Source: Diprion similis
Lineage: Eukaryota > Arthropoda > Insecta > Hymenoptera > Diprionidae
Assembly (NCBI RefSeq): GCF_021155765.1
Contig: NC_060114.1
Coordinates: 5,394,001 to 5,458,000, forward strand
Direction of reading: 5' to 3'
DNA: 64,000 bases
The notes under the pieces were generated by a model. The model had not been told where the DNA came from and searched no databases. It saw only the letters and a program-made list of their open reading frames with translations. Shown in pieces: positions 12,510 through 25,100 of this stretch (positions within the stretch are counted from its first letter, which is position 1; each line of letters starts with the position of its first letter). Position numbers and translations under genes: made by a program.

Positions 12510-13736
12510 TTACACACGCTAGGCGCTGTAATTGTTGAAGTTGGCTATAAATTGCAACAATATAAGATTGTGCAGCGATTATTTATGCGCTGAAGAATAG
12601 TTATAATTATTGTCTACGGTATGGCGGTTGAGATATGGGAAGGGTATATTTCAAAGCTGCACGGTCGACCGACGATTTTGAAACTCCGCCAGGGTATCGA
12701 TGTCCATCTAATCGTGTCAAAGTCGTCGGTTCGACTGCGGGCCGTATATCGAACGCAGATATATCTGCAACCGTCTGCCTCTCTGTATAATTATTATTAT
12801 CATACAGTATATCGAAATGTCCGTACATGCCGGATTGGCCAACAGGCTTGATTTACAAGTGGTGCAATTTCTCGAAGGTAGGTACACGCGTTCAAATTCG
12901 AAAATACTGAACAAGCGTGAAGTGCTTTCATGATCATTCGCTATGTTGTAGTGTATTGTTAATAACACTTGTTGTTCAATTTAGTACAAAATAGTCGGAC
13001 ATTTAGAATTTATAATATTTTTATATACTCACTCGAGGTGTAAGAATTTCCCCAAAGACACGCGAGAAAAAATACATATACATATGCATCTACCCAACTA
13101 ACAAGCAAAAAAAAAAGGGTTTTTTCAAGAATTTTTTTAAAATTGTCAAGTGTCAATTGTGATGATTTCTGATTTTGAAAATGTCTAAATATGTGTATAT
13201 TTACGTGTGCTATTGTGTATGATTATGACTAACAACGACAGTAACAATTAACTGAATTCCTATAATTCTGAAAGAACTAACAAAATTTCAGTGAGCTATG
13301 AACCGGATAAACAATAATTCCTAATTTAACGCTAAAGAGAAAATTTTTAATTATTTGATAAGAATTATAATGAACTAACTATGAAACAAAATTTTATCAC
13401 ATAATCGAAGGAATTCTGTTGTCGAAGAAATAAATTTTCAAATACACATAATAATTATTTATTATAATAAAACAGCTATCAATACGCTCCGTAAATTGTA
13501 ATCCTTCTTTTGAAACATTATTATTTTCTTTTTATTCTTTAAGTTTTATAATATTTCAATTGTTGCATGAAAACCGAAGATATGGATAAATGAGATCGCG
13601 CAAGGAATAACTCGAGTTTCCTTCACCGTAGGATCAAAGCTCTTCCAGCTTCACGGGAGCGGCTCGAACTAAATTCCGTTTACATAACAATCGCCTTCGA
13701 TTTCTCCCGATAAAATCGACCTTCGTAACACATTAG

Positions 13737-13769
<33 letters not shown>

Positions 13770-16030
13770 AAATTTAATATGCAACAACCAGGTTCCCGTC
13801 TGGATACGTATAAACATTCTATAAAAAAAACAAAAGAAAAAAAAGGAGAAGAAAAAGTCTAAGCCAAAGGAGAAAAAACGAAACAACAAATAAACTGATT
13901 GCAATCCACCGTCAGGATCGATAGATCGGATTCACAGATTCATATTATCTTGGACTTACTGCGATTGCGTAAGCAATTGTCAGTTAATTTTTAATATATA
14001 ACGATATATATATAATATTGAATGATTGATACTTGGATTGATTTTTTTGATTCATAGTGTAATCGAAACTATTTCTATCGCACGTAGACCAAGAAAATTA
14101 GCATTCCGATAAACCATTGACAAAAAAAAAAGAATATTAAGATATTTTCTCATGTATTATTCGATCCATATTTGATAATCTCTTGAGTTTTCTTTACAAA
14201 TTTGATAAATCTATCGTAAGTTTTTTAAATGATTGATATGTTTCTTTTCTTTTCATTCCGTTTGCAACTCTGCGTTTTTGTAATAGTAACGCAATGTAGA
14301 TAAATAATAATAAAAATATCATACCTAATTTCGATCGAATTTGGTGAGAAAAACAAAAAATAAAAAAAGACCAACATGAAATGCAATAACGAACAAAAAA
14401 GCATTCCGATTCCACGTATTGTATTGTAATATCGAACTCGTAAAACGAGTTAATGTGGTTGTAATAATTACAACATTTTTGTTGAGTTTGTTGCGAATTG
14501 CGATGCTTCGTTATTCGTCGGACATTTTATAGAAATCCATTAAAAGAAAAGAACAAATTGAATGAAATAAATAAGCGAATGAAACGGCAAAGTAGCGAGA
14601 AAGCTATTATAAAAAACTATTTCAAATCCCATTAGATTCTTGGCGTTGCTAATTAGATACCATTAATGTAAGTGCTATTAACGATAAGCGTATCTATACG
14701 AATGTTGAGATGTTAATAATCGGCTATAATGTAATATGTGATCGATGAATGCCGTGAACATTCAATCTTTCTTTCTTCATTCTATACGTAGCTGCTAATA
14801 TTAATAAGAAAATATGAAATTGGCAAACTATGTACCTTCATATGTATATCCTTCGGGGTGAAAAATGGTTCAGTCAAATTTCTGGGAAAACCGTAAAAAA
14901 ATGATTACATACCGCGATTGTTAACGTACAATCTGTGACATTTTATTTTTTATTTTTTTTGTTAAACTGTTTCATTCGACTCGAAATTATTAATATTGAA
15001 ATAAATGCGAATGTGTTCATATATTATTTAGAATTTGGAATGTTTCGAGAGTTTTTTTATAATTTCACATCATGCCTTTGAATTTGCAATAGCCAATTTG
15101 GATGCACGAAAATTACGAGAAATTTTTGCCAGTCCATCGATAAATTAATATGTTGTAAAAATGGGGTCAAGATTGTTATGTAATTGTAGGAATGGCGTAG
15201 AATTTCGACAGATTAAATTCCTATAATCTATTGCGCGATATCGTTTAATTTCTAATTGAAGAATCGAAAAAATATTGTATAAAGTGTTCAAAATTCATAA
15301 AAAAAAAGCAGCGAAAAAATGTTTCAAACCTTAATTACAATTTTTCAGATAATCTAACGATAACATCTGATATTTTATACCAAAAAGTGTTTTGAATGTT
15401 GAAATGTAGTTAAAAATTTTTTACTATTTCGAAAATCTCTCGTCCAGTCAATTGTTTAGTCTGGCTATTTTCCAACATTTTTATGATTATCTTGTACTCA
15501 ATTTTTGACACGTATAATTGAATCTGAGAAAAAGATATCTTCAATTGCAACCACAATTATAAGACTTTGTGGACAGTTTTCCACTTATAAAAATCTGACT
15601 TCTGATCGTGTCTATTCACATAGTTGAAGGCTCTATGAGAATCAATTAAGCTTTTCTAGGTTTCAATTTTCGGAAATTTCAGATTAACGATAATCGTTTA
15701 GTATTCAAACCTAACCAGTCAAACAATATCCGCTACTTCACGGATACGTCAGAGCAATCGTGATAGCGAAGCTAATTTATTGGATAATCATCCATTATTA
15801 CCGCTTCAAAGAAGTAAGAACATCCTCTATACCACGGTCTGTGTGTAACTTCCAAGCCTAAGTTGTTCGACTTCGTTCGAATTTGGGAACAAACACTTTT
15901 GGATCCCTAATGGCGGATGAAATGTTGAATACTTACTCGGTTTTATTGAAAATCAATATTGTCAAATCGATTCAGAAACTGATAATTCATGAAATTATGT
16001 TCTATGAAATCTAATTTCCATGAACCATGG
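12510..16030. other. AT-rich intergenic DNA with a TA microsatellite
   Basis: No gene was recognised. A (TA)n run of about 14 units lies at 13738-13766. The remainder is AT-rich sequence with A and T tracts. Confidence 0.5.
13738..13766. repeat. (TA)n microsatellite
   Basis: About fourteen uninterrupted TA units. Confidence 0.9.
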
Positions 16031-16031
16031 T

Positions 16032-16374
16032 CTTACACACAGGTCTTGTAACTGTGGGTATCGACGTTGGCCTCTTAACGTGCCAAGCCGCTAGCGTCGC
16101 TGCGATCGAGAGATACCCGATACGACAAAGATAACGATAGTCGCGCCTGTAAAAAATCAAGCCACCCAGTAAATTATCCGCGACAACTCACAAATAACAT
16201 CACATTACCGAAAATGTAAACAAAACCAACATGCAGTACATCAGTCACACGCACGATATGTAGGTTATGTTTATGTATCCCTCGATCGCAGCGCCACCTG
16301 GATTTTTCTTTAATAGTGGAGTCACTGCAGCCTCCTATTGAAATTCTACCTGAGTTGCAGGCCTTGTGTGTAAG
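16032..16374. mobile_element. MITE-like element, ~343 bp, with imperfect TIRs
   Basis: The left end CTTACACACAGGTCTTGTAA pairs with the right end, which reverse-complemented reads CTTACACACAAGGCCTGCAA. Internally, GTCGCTGCGATCGAG at about 16094 is matched on the opposite strand by CTCGATCGCAGCG near 16283, so the whole element tends to fold back. No clear target-site duplication was seen and there is no coding capacity. Confidence 0.5.
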
Positions 16375-16379
16375 ATCGT

Positions 16380-19300
16380 GCTCTATACGGTAGTAATTTA
16401 TTTAAGCACTAAGTTCTTGGTACAAAATAGTAATCCACAGCTTCCGCAAAGATGGGAAATGAAAATGTGGCGCTGTGAGAACTAGAGGTAAAAAAGTGCA
16501 TTATTCCAACCGAGCCGTATTTAATTTTGAAAGACCTTCTTTGTCACGTTTTTTGGATTCTATTAAATCCGTGTAAAAAAAAATGAGACCTCACAGTTTG
16601 CACTAATTTATCTGTAATTCAGTACTCGCGTAATTGACCTGAAACATTCCACTGATTGCTCGGTGCACGGCGCCATATTGCTTAGCCACACCCCCATATT
16701 CGTTTTCCAATCGTGAAGTGAAATCTTATTCATTATTCACTCGATATCGATTCGACCCTCAACTGTTATGGAAACGAGATTACAGTCGAAGTTTTCGCAC
16801 ATTGTACTCCAATTGTTAACCAGCCGGCCTCCAATGATTTTAATTATAATTTTTAAACTCACTCCGTGAAATTGCCGCAACATTTCGGTGACAAAGAAAT
16901 TGCAAAAACAAAAAACTCGTTAACATGATTTTTATTAACGGGTAATATTTTTTATATAACTTTATACGGCTTCTTATATATTCATCGCCTGCCGACAAGC
17001 GTCTCAAATACTTCTGGTAAACACTTTCAAGGTGCTTTTTAGGCGTGTTTTGTACACTTGCACTCACTGCATTTTCAATTATAATTACTATTTGATACGA
17101 CATTGTAAACTCGAGTGTAAACTTTTTTGATCAAATAATCTGACATATAGCGTTCAGTTATTACACTAACAATAAACATAAACTTATTTATATTCTATTT
17201 AAAAAAGATTCAGATCAATTATAAGTCAATCTAATTATACCAAATTATTAATAATCTGACAATATAATTATTCACCTTTAGAATGAAGCGAAAATATAGT
17301 GGAATCTACTAAATTATTACCCCATCAGTTTTATTACAAATGTAGTAATCTTGACCATAGACTAATATTTCTAATGAATTTAGTTTGCATACTATGTGTG
17401 TTCGATAGATAAACTGACAACACAAATTTTTCTCATTATATGTAAAACACTGACCGTTATATGGAAAGTATAATTTGAACAAGTTATTCATCGTCTGTAT
17501 AGGATTAATATTAAATCAATGATTTTATAATAGCATACAACCCACTCATTTTAAATAATCACATGTTGAAGTGATTTATTCTATCTTAAATGTGTTTAAA
17601 AAATAGTCGTATAGTGCAGTATGACAGTATCATGAAGTAAATTCGAAAGGGTCTATCCTTCCGCGTGCACAGGATCATGTCTTTTTTTAAATGAAACCTA
17701 ACCTACAATCATTATTAAACATTTACCCACATCCGTCGAACACACTTATATGTATGGTACGTAGGATAATGTATAAATTATGAGCATAATCACGGTACAG
17801 AAAAATTTCCAGATGCCAAGGTTGCAGTGCGGCTCGAGAAAGAGAGAATGGCGGTCGGAACTTCCTTGGAGGGGAGGCAAAATAATAAAAATAAAAGTGA
17901 ATAAAAAACGATCATCCGGGTATACGGCATCCACTCGCACGAAATAGTCGTATAGGTTATACTTACACGTGCGTGTGTTACGTGGGACTATCACATAGTC
18001 TCTAGTTGATTTACGCCCACGATTCTCGGCGTCGATACAGCAAGCAGACTAGATAGGTTACTGCTCGTTGTCAGGAAAAGAAATGTGGCCAGAGAACTTG
18101 GCTTGACTCGACTCGAAAATCCGTGGGCAGGTTGATTAACAGGTAAAATAATATTGTGTAATCGGAATTAGAAGAGCATGAGTCCGTTCGGAAGGAGAAA
18201 GAATTTCATCAAATTTCCTAGCATGTTTAATACATGCGCAACGCGGGCGTAACTGCAAAGATGGCGCTGAAGGACAAGATCAGCTGATCGTTTTACGCTG
18301 ATTGTAGACAAACAAAAGCTTTTATTTCCTCAAAACGAATTGACGAAGAGTCAAATATCAGATGAATAATAAATTTTATAGTTAAATATGGATCATCTGA
18401 CGACGTTTAGCTTGAATTTTTGACATCCGATAATCCGTACTTATTAAACCAGGTTATGCAGATATAAAACGTATAAAAACTGAAAAATAAGTTATGATTA
18501 TGTTATGCTATATGCTGTATAGGCAAGCGGAAGAAAGATACAAAACGTAAACCTATAAATGTACTTCCGGAACAAAACTCATATCTTATTTATGAGATAC
18601 ATGCATAATAAAGAGTAAACCTACAACTCTCACTCGAATGATGCGTGTGTATAATAGAGCTGCTCGTAATTTTACCGCACACAAATATACCTATGAGTGG
18701 TTTTCAGCTCAGGCATATTCGATTTCTTGTGATTTATTGCCGGTTATAGACTCGGTAGTTTCGAAATCCATTTAAAGTGGTTCAGGTCTCTAGCTACCGT
18801 AAGAAACATTATGGCACATTCACATAAAGAGCTTCCTTATGGACGCGCCATATTGTTTCCCATATCATTGGAAACATGTTGGAATGACTTTGGTTAGACA
18901 GTTCAAAACATTCAGTGATAATAACACAGAAGAAACTTTAGAAAAAAATTCCTACTATAATTTGAGTTTATTTCCCAATGCAAATTTATTTATCGTCACT
19001 ATAAGACCAATCACGTTTCGACTTACTGAATTCTCAAGCTTCTTGTCAATGATTACTACCGAATCACATTTTCATCCGGATAAATCAATGTACATACGTA
19101 GTCAGATTTCAACTCTAATACATTTCAAATGTTAATTTTGCGTGCCGTGCATACTCGAGATGGATAGGTATATTCAAAAAAAGAGAAAATATTGAAAGGC
19201 GTTTTACGAAAGCTGATTGTATAGCGAAAGGAATTCTGAATTTGCTGCCATTAAAAATGTGGAAATTTCCAAGATTTTTCAAAGTTTGAATGCGATCGAT

Positions 19301-22118
19301 GAAAATTTATAACAGCCATTAAACGCTTGTGATTTTAACTTCCATCTGTAATTCCCGATTTCATTCTTAGCTCACGTTCTGACGGAAGAAACAGTTTATC
19401 ATACTTCGGCCGTGGTTCTTACAGAGTGCAATGACACCTATTATACCTACAAATGACCTTCTCATCAATTATGGTAACTTTCTCGTGACTTGGCCATGAT
19501 TGAACAGAATTGATATTAAATCATGGTTGAATATTTATTCGGTCGTTAAAGATAGAACATGTTGCCCAAGGGCTCGAGTATTTACTCTTCGCGACCGGTG
19601 TAACCAGTCGTAACCTCTTCGACGAATTTTCATGCCTTGGCATATTGTACAAAGTACTTTAAATGTCAATTTCTTGATCATTTTTCATTTCTTTTTCTAA
19701 CTACGAAATGAAGACTTTAAACAGAATTTAAATTTCAAAATTTGCTAAAATGATAACCCAAATCAAAAAGGTCTCTCAAAGCGACTGAAAAAAGATCCAC
19801 TAATTTTTCAACACCGTTAAAAAAGGAGGATTATATTCAAAGTAATGAATTTCCCTAACCTAAAAGTTCAGTTTTTGATAAACTCAAAAAATTGCATTTA
19901 CCTAAAAATTATTTAAACACTAACGTAAGAGACTTATAAAAAGCAACATCTTTAGTTGTTCTCCCGTCTTCACATCAATCAAACGAATACGAGTATTCAG
20001 TTTTGAGTGTATCAATGGCACAAGATTAATGTAAACAATGTTGAAGAATTTGTTATTATAATGTGATATAACGTCAGCGGCTTCAAAATTCGAACAGTCA
20101 ATCGATAATATTACCAGAACTGAGGCTCCTAACACTTCTGAACAGCATTTCAGTTCATAATTTCTCCTCAGTGTGTCGACACGCTTGACTTCCGATGGAA
20201 CGTCGAGATAATCTCCTAAAAGCCATGGAATTCAGGGTAATTCTCCCAATATGTGACTTGTAAAAAAAAAAAAAAAAAAAAGAAGATATTATCAAAAATT
20301 ATCTGCTACTCTCATCGGTAAGGTAAGTCATCCATCCGACGTCTCGCTGGATAATCAAATGTTTTTACTACTCAACAGATAAAGTAACTGTTGATAAGTA
20401 AGGTGTTGATTACAGTGTTCTTACCATATGTTGGTATATGCTTATGGATCGATTCGTTGCCCATTTTATTGTCAACAGTGTAGCAAACACGATATAGACG
20501 ATGTGGTGATCATCAGCGTTGTAAACAAACTGAAATCACTCAAATGTTGACCAAAAGGTCGTTGGCGATAGAAATACGTGCTGAGATCTGTTTCCGCATT
20601 GATAACGTTCCTAAAGGTTTTCGTCGATCGAAAACCAATTGGGAATAATGGCAACGAAGATATTAATCGATATTCACAATGACATAAGACTTTTAATAAC
20701 GGCGATAACGGGATTCGAGGTAGAGATTTTTTAGGTTAAGTCGACTTGTCATATTCAACAAAGGAATATGAAATGTTAGATTAACCGAAATTGGAACGGA
20801 ACAGAATTTGAATTGCATTGCATGTTCCAATTTCCAGTGAAAATTCATTCTGCTGGCAAATGTCTGATCAGCCAATCAGAACTTCAGGCAAGAAGTTTTG
20901 AAAAAAAATTATGTTTAAAAACTACAGAGTGAAAGCCTGAAATACTTACAAATGATACTTGCATGTTCTACTTGCGCTTGCAATTCTGGAATGAAATTTT
21001 CCTCGATATTTATTGAAAAATTCTGTAGAACATCGGAAACACATGTGACTTGAAATTTCTCCGAGTTGATTAGAGAAAAATTAATTACATAAATAATGCT
21101 GATAAAATAATTTCACTGAGAATAAGGATTTTTAAGTAAGAATTTTACCGGGAAGTCAAGTTAGGTTTTTTCGGCAAGGAATAAAAATTTAACGATCAAA
21201 GCCGATACCGTGGATGGTCGTGTACTAAAACAATCGACAATGATCCAAACCACTAATATTCGATACTAGCAGATCTATTTCCTCAAATATAAGAAATCAA
21301 AAAATTTGAATATTCAAATTTCAAACGAAACGATGATTGTAATTAACACACTATTTTCAGATTCATGTATGTCTAAACAGAAACATTGAAAATATGACCC
21401 AATTAGAACGTTATCACATGAAAAGAATTTGTTTCTGAACTTTCTTGTATTTCTTATTTCACGAGGTAGAAGTTCTCAACATACCTGATGCAACAATGCG
21501 TTAAATTTAAGAATTTTAACAGCTTCTTTTATATACATACATTTTTTATGTGTATCCAGGCCTTGTTGTTGCATATCAAAATTGCTTATTGGAAAATATG
21601 AACTTATGATCAAAGTTCTGTGACTCTTTGCTTCCTTTTCTCAATTCCATTAACTTATACGATATTAATTAAGTTTCGTCATATTTTTGATGATGACTTG
21701 CTAAACGAAGATAAATTTCATTCTGAGAGTACGAATTGAGTGGAAGAACTCTGCGATAAAGATTTTTTATTTCCTCTAGGGATTTTCAAAAAGTTCTATT
21801 AACCCTGCAAAAGCAGTTACTTTTTGCGAATCTCGCTTAAAATCCTGTAAGAATTTATATCAAATCTCTAGGAATTATTGAAATTTGATGAAATTCTCCA
21901 ATTAATAGAAATATTTTGAATCAAGTTTATGAAAACGAATGTTTTTACTATTGCGATATATAAGCTAATTTAAATCAAATTTTGATTTTAACTCTATGGG
22001 GAAATTGTTTATGAGGAATGAACTTTCTAAAAACTTGATTATTTGGTTCTTTCGCATGAGAAAAAATTTGTTAATACAAGTCATCAACGTTTTTATCGTT
22101 TTTATCTTTTCATTGCAG
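16380..22118. other. Intergenic DNA and/or GCP5 upstream intron
   Basis: The missing first coding exon of GCP5 should lie somewhere here, or further left, but I could not identify it. A possible 5' UTR exon ends at a donor near 18142 (TTAACAG|GTAAAA). An A19 run lies at about 20263-20281. Frames at 16840-17103 (minus) and 18839-19135 (plus) look random and lack homology. Confidence 0.4.
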
Positions 22119-25100
22119 GCGGGAGAAGAAGGTTTCCGTATCTGCGAGGCGTTTGCCTTATCGAACGTAAAACACCATCGATTTCTTTCGGTGAACAGTC
22201 AAGCAACGAAAAGAACGATCGACGAAGTGGTCAGCAAGTTTTCAATACATGGAAAATACGAAGTCGCTAACAAGTTCAGAGAGCTTGTCGACACGTTTTT
22301 ATCAAGCTTCGATTTCGACCATCATCCTCAGTACGACCTACAGTGGTCCTTGCTCTCCCTCCTTCTCGACTTATCCTGCGAAACCAACAAGTCCGAGCTG
22401 CAATGCCTCGAGACCCTCAGATCATCAAGAGGCGAATACAGTTTCAACGTCACTGTCGCTAATGAAAATGAACCCACCGAAGAAATCGACTGGGGACAAT
22501 ATCTCAAGGAAGGACAGGATGATTTTTTCTGCGATTATCAGAGCGATACGGACAGCGTAATTTTATACAGTTAAATTTATGACGATGCGGAAGTTAAGAA
22601 GAAGCAAAAGATCGTTTGAAAAATCTCCAGACACGTTATTTGTGACAATTATTGTGTACATGAATGACACAACATCACAGACGATTTATTAGAAATCAAT
22701 CTAAGCAAATTCGCATCACACGAGCTAAGACGTAAACTATTTGAAAGATAGATTCATTATTAGAACGTTAAAAATCCTGAAGATTTTTTAAACCGATTTT
22801 CCTTTCCTCATAACTTACGATTTGAAATTCAGCGGAAATTCATCCTGTTTGTTGAACTGAGTAGATAATGAACTAAGAACCAGAATTTAATTAAAAAGTG
22901 AACATCAAACTAAAATCCTTGTGCATTTAAACTAAATCGCGGCAATTCACAATTTAGAAAAAGTACATCTTTGTAACTCTTTAGCGTTTTCTGAGCTAGA
23001 ATTAAAACCTGGCTGACTGATTATACAAGAGATTGAAATTCAGGAAGAGCTGCGTACGAATGTTTTATCTAAATTTGTTTTTATTGCTTGAAGGAGTGGT
23101 CCAACAATGACGACTCGGAACCTTCAGGCATGGCTGAACAGTCTCCGCCTGATAATTTGGTCAGAGATTTGGTCAGCATGGTACCAGTGAAACGAACCGA
23201 AAGCACACTGGACAAATTATCGGAGAGTTTGGCAGATGGAGTTGAGTCCAGAAACTGGCTGAAGAATAATGTTCAGAACAAATGGTGGACCTGGATCGAA
23301 TATAACAAATATCCGGTCGATAGCAAATTTCCCGACGCTGGATTCTGCGAATTATGGTAATGAATTGGTAAAAAAAAAAATGGAAAGATGCCGCGGTTTG
23401 ATAATTTTATTCCATTTCGCTTTACGCTGGATAAAAGATGCTAAGGTGTTTTCATTTTCTAAATTTCAGTTACGAAGCGATGTAATTCTTAATATGCACT
23501 TTGGTCAATCTTATGCAAAAAAATTTGAAATACTTTCTTCATCTTTAATCTTCAACATTTTTCTGAATAAATATAAGAATATAGTTTATCTTTACTTTAG
23601 AATAAAAGTGTAACATAATTTTTCTTACATCCAAATTGTGAATGAATACATAAGAAATACGTTTCAAAAGAATGTAATTGTTGAAATAAAAAATTAGCAG
23701 CCACATTTTATTAATCGTTACAGAGTTCTTGGGTTCAAAATTAAGTCTATGATATTAGATTTCGGGCATTTCACGGAGAGAAAAATCCTCAAATAGATTT
23801 CTTGCAACAATTTGATAAAAAAAAAAAATTGCATAGAACGTTATTTTTTTAACAGGAATGAAATCACATCAAAAGGTTTACAACAAACTGGAACTCTGAG
23901 CGAATATCAAGCATGCAGAGAAGTCTTGTGGATGCTTCATTGCCCGGTGCAGATGGTTTTGTTTCTGAAGAATACCTCGGATTCGGAGTTATTTTCTATC
24001 AAACAAGACGTTTCCATACCTAGTTTATCCCAAGTAAGTTTAACGAATTAGGTTGAAGTTAATAGTTGGTTGAAATAAGAACATATCGAGAGAGAAAAAT
24101 CACTAGTTTCCAATTTTACAATGGTTACGAAGGTATCGGTTTTATTTTATCACGGTTCACAGAATTTCTGACAATCTCAAAGTTGCGAAATAATGATTTT
24201 CCCTTCAAAACTGTCGCGACGCTAACGTCCCGGCGCCTAAAATGTATGTTTAATATTTTTTTGAATATCAGCGAAACCGTACGAACCAGAAATTTTGGAA
24301 ACTCTCGGTGTAGAAAGTTTCGCAATGAACCTAAGAGAAGATATGAAATTATGTTACTAAGATTTTACTACATCTATTTTAGGATGCGTTTAGCAGTATT
24401 TTAGACCCATTAAACAACTATTTTCAAATGCTTTGCGAGTTGGAACAATTTGGCGAGAATTTGTACCCGAAACACAAGTCGCCAGAAGTTTATCAATGCC
24501 CACCTTTAACTTATCAGGCGTATCACAGAGCAGTGATGCAACATTTGAATAAAATGCGCGAAGGAATGATTCGGATCGAAAAGAAGTTTGTGAAGCAAGG
24601 TAAGTCGTTTAAAAAAAATTACAAAAATAATGGATTCAGAATAAACGTAAAATATGAAATTCAGATCAGTCTTTCTAGATTTTTTGACTCCTGCCAGTTA
24701 GGAATAGAATTTTGTAATGAGCAAATTTCGTAAAAAAACAAAAAAAATAAAACTAAATTTAGAGTGAAAATCTCTCAATTTTCCGACATTTTTTTGTTCA
24801 GATGACTGCGACACACTTTTGTCAATGATGAATGATTTGAAACCATATTTGGATGGGATTAAAATGCTTTACGAGGTTCATCAGTCGGTCACAAGCGAAT
24901 GGGAGTATCACTTGAACTGGAAATGTGCGTCGAAGCTTTTGTCTGGCCTGTTTTTTGAGATTCAGAACTCCAGCAGTCGTGAAAAGGCGAACATGTGCAC
25001 CAGCTTATATCTGCAAAGCCTCAGCGTCTACTTGAACATCATCGATACATGGCTCAGCGAAGGGCGATTCGAAGACTGGAGAGAGGAGTTCGTAATTGCA

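Noticed and set aside
16840..17103. 87-codon minus-strand frame
   Set aside because: Some stretches look protein-like, but no family, promoter or splice support was found.
18839..19135. 98-codon plus-strand frame as the GCP5 first exon
   Set aside because: No similarity to the GCP5 N-terminus and no suitable phase-0 donor.
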